From positions 1-9,947 of the forward strand of contig CAMLOA010000037.1 of assembly GCA_946481445.1 (NCBI GenBank): a stretch of 9,947 bases of DNA, written 5' to 3'. This DNA comes from an uncultured Devosia sp. (GTDB taxonomy: Bacteria; Pseudomonadota; Alphaproteobacteria; Rhizobiales; Devosiaceae). Each line of letters opens with the position of its first letter. Position 1 is the first letter of the stretch. Positions 1 through 5,817 of the stretch are shown here, piece by piece. Under the pieces are notes generated by a model. It saw nothing but the letters and a program-made list of their open reading frames with translations. It was not told where the DNA came from and ran no database searches. A program made the translations under genes and the position numbers.

Positions 1-994
1 GGAACAGGAAGGGGAAGCACAGGACATTGTTGACCTGGTTGGGATAGTCCGACCGCCCGGTGCAGATCATCGCATCGGGCCGGGCCTCGCGCGCCAGCTC
101 GGGCATGATCTCGGGAATGGGATTGGAGAGCGCCAGGATCAGCGGATTGGCCGCCATATCCTTCATCATCTCGGGCTTGAGCGCCCCGGCCTTGGAGAGA
201 CCGACATAGATATCGGCGCCGGCCATCACCTCGCTGAGCTCTGTCTTGTCGGTGTCCTGTGCAAAGGCGCCGCGCCAGCGGTCGACATTGTTGTGGCGCG
301 CCTTGGTGACCAGGCCCTTGGAATCGGCGATCCAGATATTTTCCCGGCTCGCGCCCACCGCGATCAGCATGTTCATGCAGGCAATGGCAGCCGCGCCCGC
401 GCCCGAGGTCACGATCTTGACCCTGGCTATGTCCTTGCCCACCAGCTTCATCGCATTGAGCACGGCAGCGGCCACGATGATGGCGGTGCCGTGCTGGTCA
501 TCGTGGAAGACCGGGATATTCATGCGCTCGCGCAGCGCTTCCTCGATCTCGAAGCATTCGGGCGCCTTGATATCCTCCAGATTGATGCCGCCGAAGCTGG
601 GTTCGAGTGGCGCCACGATCTCAATGAAGCGCTTGGGATCCTGCTCGTTGACCTCGATGTCGATGGAGTCGATGCCGGCAAACTTCTTGAACAGCACCGC
701 CTTGCCTTCCATCACCGGCTTGGATGCCAGCGCGCCGATATTGCCCAGGCCCAGCACGGCGGTGCCATTGGAGATGACGGCGACGAGGTTGCCCTTGGAG
801 GTGTATTTGTAGGCCGCGGCGGGGTCGGCGGCGATCTCCTCGCAGGGAATGGCGACGCCCGGCGAATAGGCGAGTGAAAGATCGCGCGTATTGGCCAGCG
901 GCTTGGTGGCGACGATCTCGAGCTTGCCCGGCTTGGGAAATTCGTGGAAATGCAGCGCCGCGTCATGCAGCTTGTCGTTGGTCTCGCGTGACAT
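1..994 (-). CDS. maeB: NADP-dependent malic enzyme, N-terminal part (cut by window start)
   Basis: Oxidative decarboxylation of malate to pyruvate with reduction of NADP+, a cytosolic anaplerotic/NADPH-producing reaction. I translated 331 codons on the minus strand from an ATG whose first base is 994. An SD-like GGGAGGAG (1013-1006) sits 11 bases upstream. Family signatures read in order: AYSPGVA with the catalytic Tyr at 43, [11 protein letters not shown] with the catalytic Lys at 98, the metal-binding pair Glu140-Asp141 in [21 protein letters not shown] at 163-171 with the further metal aspartate, and a dinucleotide-binding GAGAAA at 198-203, followed by LALSNPIPE near 287-295. This is the bacterial MaeB form. 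Such proteins are usually about 750-770 residues with a C-terminal phosphotransacetylase-like regulatory domain, which would lie outside the window, so its presence here is unverified. Cofactor preference is inferred from the family. It diverges from the small copper-associated unit and shows no functional link to it. Confidence 0.95.
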   Translation of the reverse strand, partial: MSRETNDKLHDAALHFHEFPKPGKLEIVATKPLANTRDLSLAYSPGVAIPCEEIAADPAAAYKYTSKGNLVAVISNGTAVLGLGNIGALASKPVMEGKAVLFKKFAGIDSIDIEVNEQDPKRFIEIVAPLEPSFGGINLEDIKAPECFEIEEALRERMNIPVFHDDQHGTAIIVAAAVLNAMKLVGKDIARVKIVTSGAGAAAIACMNMLIAVGASRENIWIADSKGLVTKARHNNVDRWRGAFAQDTDKTELSEVMAGADIYVGLSKAGALKPEMMKDMAANPLILALSNPIPEIMPELAREARPDAMICTGRSDYPNQVNNVLCFPFLF

Positions 995-1162
995 GTCGAA
1001 TGCGGCTCCTCCCGCTCACTCTCTCGGCTTCACTCATCACGCGGCGGCGGCGTGGTGATATACGCCTTTGGTCGTATCCGCCCGGGCAGTCAAACTGTCG
1101 CGCCGGCACCGGCTTGAGGTCCGGCCGCGCCCGCGCTACTGACACCCCGTGTGAGGGGTTCG

Positions 1163-1555
1163 ATGGGCAACAAGCCTGCCATCATCGTGAGGGAACTGGG
1201 CATCGCCGTGGCGGTGCTGGCCATCTATGTCCTCACCCTGCTGCTGCCGCTGCACCAGGCCGCCGGCCTGCAGCGCGACTTCGCCCGGCTCGGCTTTGCT
1301 ACCGCCGACACCTGGTCGGTCTGCCAGAGCCTGGCTGCGGACGAGGATGGCGACGACCGGCAGGCGCCACAGGCCGGCAAATGCGCCGCCAATGGTATCG
1401 GCAAGAACCCGCTCGGCGCCGCGCCGGCAGTCCTGGCCAGCCTCTACCCGCCCGCCCCCCTGTTGCCGCTGGCAGCGCCCAGGGTACGGACCCTGCCGCA
1501 TCTTGCCCGTTACGAACGGCAGGCGATCCCGCGCGCACCTCCTGTCACGGTCTGA
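1163..1555 (+). CDS. Small membrane-anchored protein of unknown function, next to copper-protein gene
   Basis: I do not recognise this 130-residue protein with certainty. Residues 7-30 form one hydrophobic helix that could be a membrane anchor or an uncleaved signal. The rest is polar then proline/alanine-rich, with two cysteines: Cys54 in WSVCQS and Cys74 in GKCAANGIGK. The acidic stretch ADEDGDD lies between them. The C-terminal third is rich in Pro, Ala and Leu. The reading frame is also open from a GTG at 1151, but ATG 1163 has an SD-like GAGGGG (1153-1158) just upstream, so I prefer it. It is followed after 56 bases by the YcnI-PCu(A)C gene on the same strand. Small cysteine-containing membrane proteins often accompany YcnI/PCu(A)C genes in alphaproteobacteria, so a role in periplasmic copper handling is an inference from context only. 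A relation to DUF2946-type proteins is possible but not shown. Confidence 0.7.
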   Translation: MGNKPAIIVRELGIAVAVLAIYVLTLLLPLHQAAGLQRDFARLGFATADTWSVCQSLAADEDGDDRQAPQAGKCAANGIGKNPLGAAPAVLASLYPPAPLLPLAAPRVRTLPHLARYERQAIPRAPPVTV

Positions 1556-1562
1556 TCCCGAG

Positions 1563-1580
1563 CGGACGCAGAGGCGTCCG
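1563..1580 (+). other. Intercistronic hairpin before the YcnI-PCu(A)C gene
   Basis: CGGACGC (1563-1569) and GCGTCCG (1574-1580) form a perfect 7-bp stem with an AGAG loop. It lies between the stop codon of the small membrane protein (1555) and the GGAG ribosome site (1602-1605) of the next gene. A TTTT run occurs only 11 bases later (1591-1594), so it is not a typical intrinsic terminator. It may affect mRNA stability or partial read-through between the two genes; no function is demonstrated. Confidence 0.4.
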
Positions 1581-1611
1581 AACAGACCCATTTTCCTGAC
1601 TGGAGATCACC

Positions 1612-2580
1612 ATGATCCGCTTTGCCCTGCGCGCAGCCGCCGCTGCCGCCACTCTTGCTGCCCTTGCCAACCCCGCCCTGGCCCATGCCACGTTCGAAGT
1701 GTCCGAGGCTTCTCCGCGCGCCTCCTACAAGGCCGTCCTTCGCATTCCCCATGGCTGCGGCACCGAGGCCACCCACACCGTGCGCGTGCAGATTCCGGAA
1801 GGCTTCTTCAATGCGAAGCCCATGCCCAAGGCGGGCTGGACGCTGCAAACCGTGACCGGCCCCTACGAACACACCTATGACAATCACGGCACGCCCATGA
1901 CCGAGGGGGTCAAGGAAATCGTCTGGTCGGGCGGCAACCTCCCCAATGAATGGTATGACGAGTTCGTCTTCCGGGGCACCTTTGCCGATACGCTCGAACC
2001 GGGCGTCTTCTACTTCCCCGCCATCCAGGAATGCGCCAATGGCGAGGAAGCCTGGATCGACGTGAGCGGCGAAGGCGAGCGGCCCGCCCCCAGCGTGCAA
2101 CTGGTTGCCGAAGGCGGACAGGGTGAGCACCACCATGCCGCCGCCCCTGCGGCGACGGAGGCCGCCGTCACTGTCGGCGACATCGCCATTTCCGGCGCCT
2201 TCACCCGCGCCACCCTGCCCAATGCGCCGGTCGGCGGTGGTTTCCTGACGCTGGTCAATTCGGGAGGCCAGGACGACGTGCTGATTTCGGCCAGCGCCGA
2301 CTTCGCCGCCGAAGTGCAGCTGCACGAAATGGCCATGGACGGCGACGTGATGAAGATGCGCCAGCTGACCGGCGGCATTGCCGTGCCCGCGGGCGAGACA
2401 GTGACGCTTGCCCCGGGCGGGCTGCACATCATGTTCATGGGGCTCAAGGCGCCGCTGGTCGAGGGCGAGAGCGTGGCGGTGACGCTGACCTTCGAGACGG
2501 CCGGCACGGTCACCGTCGACCTGCCCGTGCTGGGCACGGCGGCTGACGAGGCGGCTGGCGGCGGTCACCACGGCCACTAA
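1612..2580 (+). CDS. Secreted YcnI (DUF1775) - PCu(A)C copper chaperone fusion protein
   Basis: A 322-residue periplasmic protein with two copper-binding modules. A signal peptide (residues 1-24, arginine then an alanine-rich core, ending PALA) is followed directly by His25, so the mature protein would begin with the N-terminal histidine that binds Cu(II) in characterised YcnI. Residues 25 to about 165 are the YcnI/DUF1775 domain, including IPHGCG (45-50), a KPMPKAGW segment (69-76) and an EIVWSGG segment (102-108). A His-containing linker (GEHHH, 171-175) leads into a PCu(A)C/DUF461 domain at about 186-305. That domain has His238, Met240, Met249, His272 and Met274, with spacing H-X10-M-X22-H-X-M, very close to the published family motif. 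The tail ends HHGH. GGAG at 1602-1605 supports ATG 1612. PCu(A)C proteins deliver copper to cytochrome c oxidase CuA/CuB sites; YcnI's exact role is less clear. Copper delivery or storage in the periplasm is the likely job. Confidence 0.92.
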   Translation: MIRFALRAAAAAATLAALANPALAHATFEVSEASPRASYKAVLRIPHGCGTEATHTVRVQIPEGFFNAKPMPKAGWTLQTVTGPYEHTYDNHGTPMTEGVKEIVWSGGNLPNEWYDEFVFRGTFADTLEPGVFYFPAIQECANGEEAWIDVSGEGERPAPSVQLVAEGGQGEHHHAAAPAATEAAVTVGDIAISGAFTRATLPNAPVGGGFLTLVNSGGQDDVLISASADFAAEVQLHEMAMDGDVMKMRQLTGGIAVPAGETVTLAPGGLHIMFMGLKAPLVEGESVAVTLTFETAGTVTVDLPVLGTAADEAAGGGHHGH

Positions 2581-2583
2581 GGC

Positions 2584-2618
2584 AAAGGCCCCGGACCTTG
2601 CGGAGTCCGGGGCCTTTT
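2584..2618 (+). terminator. Rho-independent terminator after the YcnI-PCu(A)C gene
   Basis: A perfect 13-bp stem (2584-2596 with 2605-2617) encloses an 8-base loop and ends in TTTT (2615-2618) on the plus strand. It begins four bases after the stop codon at 2580. It lies between two convergent genes. Read on the minus strand, the same stem would be followed by only TTT, so it may also stop fabV transcripts, but less efficiently. Confidence 0.9.
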
Positions 2619-2642
2619 CATCTTGTCGCAAAGCCGCGTCGA

Positions 2643-3809
2643 TCAGCCAATGGTGCGCGGATCAATATCGGCGCCATAGTCCACGCCGCCCAGGCCGAAG
2701 CCGAACAGCTTGAGGAACTCGGCCTTGTGCTTGTCGAGATCGGCGAGGTTGCCCAGCGTCTCGGTGGAGAGCAGCGGCCAGCGATAGGTCATCTCGTCCT
2801 GCACGGTCTTGGACAATTCCCAATCATCGACGCGGATGCGGTTGTCGTCATCGAGCGCCAGTTCCGGCAGCTTGACGCGGAACAGGCGGTCGATCTGCTC
2901 GATGCAGCCTTCACCCAGGCCCATCTCGTCCATCACCTTGATCAGCATGGTGCCATAGAGCGGCACGACGGGGATGGCCGAGCTGGCCTGCGTGACCACG
3001 GCCTTGAGCGCCACGACGAAGGCGCTCCGGGCTCCGAACCGGCCGCGGATGGCGGCGGCGGCGCGGTCGAGATCGGCCTTGGCGCGGCCCAGCGTGCCCT
3101 TGTGATAGATGGGCCAGGTCAGCTCGCTGCCCAGATAGGTATAGTTGAGCGTGGTGAAGCCATCGGCCAGCACGCCCGCTTCGGCCAGAGCGGCGATCCA
3201 GAGCTCCCAATCCTCGCCGCCCATGACCTTGACCGTGGCCTCGGCCTCCTCGGCGGTGGCCGGCTCGATCTCGACCTCGCTGACCTCGCCGGTCCCCGTA
3301 TTGAGCGTCTTGGAGCGCACGGCTGAGCCCATGGGCTTGATCGCCGAGCGATACAGGGTGCCGGTCTTGGGGTCGGTGCGCACCGGCGAGGCGAGGCTAT
3401 AGACGATGAGGTCGACCTGGCCGAGATGGCTGCGGATCTGCTCGATGGTCTCGGCCTTGATGGCATCGGAGAAGGCGTCGCCCTCGACGGTCACCGCGAC
3501 ACGCCCGGCGGCCTCTGCCCGCTTCTCGAAGGCGCGGTTATTGTACCAGCCGGCAGAAGCCGTCTTGGTTTCGCCCGGCTCCTTTTCAAACGACACACCC
3601 ACCGTGTCGGCATCCGCGCCGAACGTGTTGACGATGCGCGAGGCCAGGCCGTAGCCGGTCGAGCAGCCCAGCACCAGCACGCGCTTGCGCGCCGATGGGA
3701 CCGGCCCCTTCACCACGACGTGGTCGATCTGCCGCTGCACATGGGTGGCGCAGCCGATGGGGTGGGCGGTGGTGCAGATGAAACCGCGGATTTTCGGTTC
3801 GATGATCAA
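2643..3809 (-). CDS. fabV: trans-2-enoyl-ACP/CoA reductase, FabV type, with TTG start
   Basis: NADH-dependent enoyl reductase of the last step of type II fatty acid elongation, or of enoyl-CoA reduction; the FabV class is structurally distinct from FabI and is typically less sensitive to triclosan. From TTG at 3809 the protein is 388 residues, close to the usual 390-400. It begins with the family's conserved N-terminus (I-I-E-P-K-I-R-G-F-I-C), with the nucleotide-binding GCSTGYGLASR at 48-58. The active-site Tyr-X8-Lys falls at Tyr235 and Lys244, the same numbers I recall for Burkholderia FabV, which supports this start. A GGAG lies 8 bases upstream (3821-3818). The frame stays open to an ATG at 3926, but the extra 39 residues do not resemble the family. 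It is convergent with the copper unit and divergent from the LysR gene, with 192 bases between their start codons. Reductase rather than other function: high confidence; in vivo substrate (ACP or CoA) unknown. Confidence 0.93.
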   Translation of the reverse strand: MIIEPKIRGFICTTAHPIGCATHVQRQIDHVVVKGPVPSARKRVLVLGCSTGYGLASRIVNTFGADADTVGVSFEKEPGETKTASAGWYNNRAFEKRAEAAGRVAVTVEGDAFSDAIKAETIEQIRSHLGQVDLIVYSLASPVRTDPKTGTLYRSAIKPMGSAVRSKTLNTGTGEVSEVEIEPATAEEAEATVKVMGGEDWELWIAALAEAGVLADGFTTLNYTYLGSELTWPIYHKGTLGRAKADLDRAAAAIRGRFGARSAFVVALKAVVTQASSAIPVVPLYGTMLIKVMDEMGLGEGCIEQIDRLFRVKLPELALDDDNRIRVDDWELSKTVQDEMTYRWPLLSTETLGNLADLDKHKAEFLKLFGFGLGGVDYGADIDPRTIG

Positions 3810-4001
3810 GGGCGCAACTCCACGAATACGTTGATCCGGCCGCGCGGGCCGAACGGTGCTGTGCTCGGTTTCTAGTGCGATGCGCGCCGAAGCGCCAGTG
3901 CGGGCGCGATTTTCGTCCCCGGCCATTGCCAGATCGGTGCTGCCGCGTCAGACATTTGCGGGACTCGCGAATAGGCTGCGGCCCCGGGAGGAGGCGCCAA
4001 C

Positions 4002-4901
4002 ATGTTGACCCTGCGGCAGATCGAGGTGGTGCGGGCCATCATGGTCACGGGGACCATTGCCGGCGCGGCCAAGCTGCTCAAGGTATCGGCACCCGGCATC
4101 AGCCGGCTGATGAAGTATACCGAGGGCTCGCTTGGTGTCCGCCTATTCGACCGGCGGGGCGGCCGCTATGTGCCCACGCCCGAGGCGCGCCACATCTTCC
4201 GCCTGCTCGATACCGTGTTCAGCAAGGTGGAGGACCTGCAGCTGGCGATCGAGGGGCTGGGGCGGGGTGTGGAGCAGGAACTGCGCCTGGGCTCGGTGCC
4301 CAGCATTTCGCAGGCCATGGTGCCCAGCGCGGTGGAGCAGCTGCTCAAGCGCTATCCGGAGCTGTCGCTCGATATCAACATCCTCAAGATCGAGGAGGCG
4401 ATCGACTACCTGCTGCTCGGCAAGGGCGAACTGGTCGCCATTTCGTCGCGCTTCGAGCATTCCATGATCGATTTCGCGCATCTGGCGACGGGCCGGCTGC
4501 TGTGCATCGTGCCCGAGAACAGCGACCTGGCCGGCCGCAAGGCCATTTCGCCGCACGAAATGGCCAACCATCCCCTGATCGGCATCGACCCGGCCGATCC
4601 CTACGGCTCCATCATGGCCGGGCTGTTCCGCGAGGCCGGCGTGGACTACCAGATGAAGATCAAGGCCCGCTTCGGCTCGACGGTGTGCAGCCTGGTGGCG
4701 GCGGGGCTCGGCATAGCCATCATCGACGAATTCACCATCGCCAAGGGCCGCATGCCGGGCATCAAGGCCATCGAGATCTCGGCGCCCAGCACGTTCCATA
4801 CCTATGTCGCCTACCGCAACGACGTCCCGCTCTCCATCTATGCCGAGGCCTTCATCAAGCTGCTGCGCGCCGAGATGGTGCGGACGACCAAATTAACATG
4901 A
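4002..4901 (+). CDS. LysR-family transcriptional regulator, probable shikimate/quinate catabolism regulator
   Basis: A 299-residue LysR-type regulator, a typical family length. Residues 1-60 are the winged helix-turn-helix DNA-binding domain (LTLRQIEVVRAIM, recognition region around SAPGISRLMKYTE, wing RLFDRRGGRYVPT). A linker helix runs to about 85, and residues about 90-295 form the periplasmic-binding-protein-like effector domain, including LRLGSVPSI and GLGIAIIDEF. ATG 4002 is preceded by a strong SD, GGGAGGAGG (3986-3994). It is the first gene of the rightward set and lies 82 bases before the dehydrogenase start, so a role as activator of the downstream enzyme and transporter genes is the natural inference. 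LysR regulators such as QuiR control quinate/shikimate genes elsewhere; I infer only analogy of role. Its likely effector is shikimate or a pathway intermediate. Its stop codon is embedded in a repeated AT-rich motif that also occurs upstream of tctC. Confidence 0.93.
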   Translation: MLTLRQIEVVRAIMVTGTIAGAAKLLKVSAPGISRLMKYTEGSLGVRLFDRRGGRYVPTPEARHIFRLLDTVFSKVEDLQLAIEGLGRGVEQELRLGSVPSISQAMVPSAVEQLLKRYPELSLDINILKIEEAIDYLLLGKGELVAISSRFEHSMIDFAHLATGRLLCIVPENSDLAGRKAISPHEMANHPLIGIDPADPYGSIMAGLFREAGVDYQMKIKARFGSTVCSLVAAGLGIAIIDEFTIAKGRMPGIKAIEISAPSTFHTYVAYRNDVPLSIYAEAFIKLLRAEMVRTTKLT

Positions 4902-4906
4902 TGTTT
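4891..4906 (+). promoter_or_regulatory. Candidate LysR operator, copy 1 (upstream of dehydrogenase-quiC)
   Basis: AATTAACATGATGTTT shares its first 11 bases, and 14 of 16 overall, with the sequence at 7724-7739. It contains TAAC-N5-GTTT, an imperfect dyad, against the perfect TAAC-N5-GTTA of copy 2. It overlaps the stop codon of the LysR gene and lies about 80 bases before the dehydrogenase start. TTAACA within it also resembles a sigma-70 -35 box. Operator function is inferred. Confidence 0.5.
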
Positions 4907-4912
4907 GGCTCT

Positions 4913-4926
4913 GCGAATATCTTCGC
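4913..4926 (+). promoter_or_regulatory. Inverted repeat in the dehydrogenase leader
   Basis: GCGAA (4913-4917), TATC, TTCGC (4922-4926) is a perfect 5-bp dyad with a 4-base centre. It is seven bases after the repeated LysR-type motif and about 57 bases before the TTG start. It could be a second protein-binding half of the regulatory region or a small mRNA hairpin. No matching copy was seen before tctC. Confidence 0.3.
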
Positions 4927-4983
4927 TGTATGGTTATCCTGCTGATGGGGCTATTTTCTTCACACTGATTGCGGAGAAAACCC

Positions 4984-5817
4984 TTGCCGGCTTCCACCCC
5001 TGAATCCCGGTCCGGACGCGATGGCGTGCCGGGCTACATCCCGCTGGTGGGCCATCCCATCGGGCAGGTCCTGACCCCGCCGCTCTTCAATGCCCGTTTC
5101 GCGGCGCTGGGCATCGACATGACCATGATCCCCGTGGACATGACCGCGGAGCGGATCGCCAGCTTCTTCTCGGCCATCCGGGGCTGGAGCAATTGTGCCG
5201 GCTGCTCGGTGACCATTCCGCACAAGCAGGCGGCCTTTGCCGCGGCCGACGCCCATACCGAGCGCGCCAAAAAAGCCGGCGCGGTCAATTTCCTCCGCCG
5301 CGACCCGGATGGGCGGCTCATCGGGGACATGACCGATGGCCTTGCCATGGCCCAGGCTGTTGCCGGCACGGGCTTTGCCCTTGCGGGTGCGCGCACGCTC
5401 TTGGCGGGAGCGGCGGGCGGCGCGGGCGGGGCAATTGCCGATGCCCTGTGCGCCGCCGGCATTGCCAGCCTCGACCTCGTCGATCCGCGCGCCGAAGCCT
5501 GCGCGGCCCTGGGCCGCATCCTTGAGGCCCGCTATCCCGGCGTGGCCGTCGGCTGGACCGGCCAGGCGGATGGGCATGACCTTGCGGTCAACGCCTCGCC
5601 CATGGGCATGCGACCGGATGACCCCATGCCGATCGACCTCGACAGGCTGGCGGCAGACGCCCTGATCGCCGACGTTGTCACCAAGCCTGTGGTGACGGCA
5701 TTGATTGCCGCAGCGCGGCAGCGGGGCATGCGGACGGTGACCGGCGACGCGATGGCGGCAGCACAGCTGCCCTTCCAGCTCCGTCACCTGGGTCTTGATC
5801 AAGGAGCATGGCAATGA
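4984..5817 (+). CDS. Shikimate/quinate dehydrogenase family enzyme (AroE-like, likely catabolic)
   Basis: A 277-residue shikimate dehydrogenase-family protein, expected to oxidise shikimate (or quinate) to the 3-dehydro compound. The N-terminal substrate domain spans about 17-118 with catalytic Lys81 (VTIPHKQ) and Asp118 (GDMTDGLA), equivalent to E. coli Lys65/Asp102. The cofactor domain has a glycine-rich AGAAGGAGGA at 141-150 and NASPMGM at 203-209. The substrate-carboxylate positions are unusual: HPIGQVLTP puts Val29 and Thr31 where AroE has two serines. Asp167 (VDPRAE) replaces the NRT-type phosphate-binding motif, which suggests NAD+ rather than NADP+ and a catabolic direction. TTG 4984 is chosen because GGAG (4973-4976) lies 7 bases upstream; an earlier in-frame TTG at 4969 lacks this. 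Its TGA overlaps the next start as ATGA. The biosynthetic aroE of the organism is probably elsewhere. Exact substrate is uncertain. Confidence 0.87.
   Translation: MPASTPESRSGRDGVPGYIPLVGHPIGQVLTPPLFNARFAALGIDMTMIPVDMTAERIASFFSAIRGWSNCAGCSVTIPHKQAAFAAADAHTERAKKAGAVNFLRRDPDGRLIGDMTDGLAMAQAVAGTGFALAGARTLLAGAAGGAGGAIADALCAAGIASLDLVDPRAEACAALGRILEARYPGVAVGWTGQADGHDLAVNASPMGMRPDDPMPIDLDRLAADALIADVVTKPVVTALIAAARQRGMRTVTGDAMAAAQLPFQLRHLGLDQGAWQ

Noticed and set aside
995..1162. Divergent promoter elements between maeB and the small membrane protein gene
   Set aside because: A TTGACT on the minus strand resembles a -35 box, but no -10 box lies at a suitable distance, so no promoter was assigned.
1510..2631. 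Long minus-strand open frame opposite the YcnI-PCu(A)C gene
   Set aside because: It covers the real gene and its terminator, and its protein has a low-complexity shadow composition with no recognisable domain.
3810..3926. N-terminal extension of fabV to the ATG at 3926
   Set aside because: The 39 added residues do not resemble FabV. The TTG at 3809 has a GGAG 8 bases upstream and gives the family's normal N-terminus and active-site numbering.
3810..4001. A copy of the repeated operator motif between fabV and lysR
   Set aside because: No AATTAACATGA-like word is present. Only the palindrome CAACATGTTG at the lysR start shares a short AACATG core, which is too weak to call.
4969..4983. Earlier TTG start for the dehydrogenase
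   Set aside because: No ribosome site precedes it, whereas GGAG at 4973-4976 is well placed for TTG 4984 and would lie inside the coding sequence otherwise.
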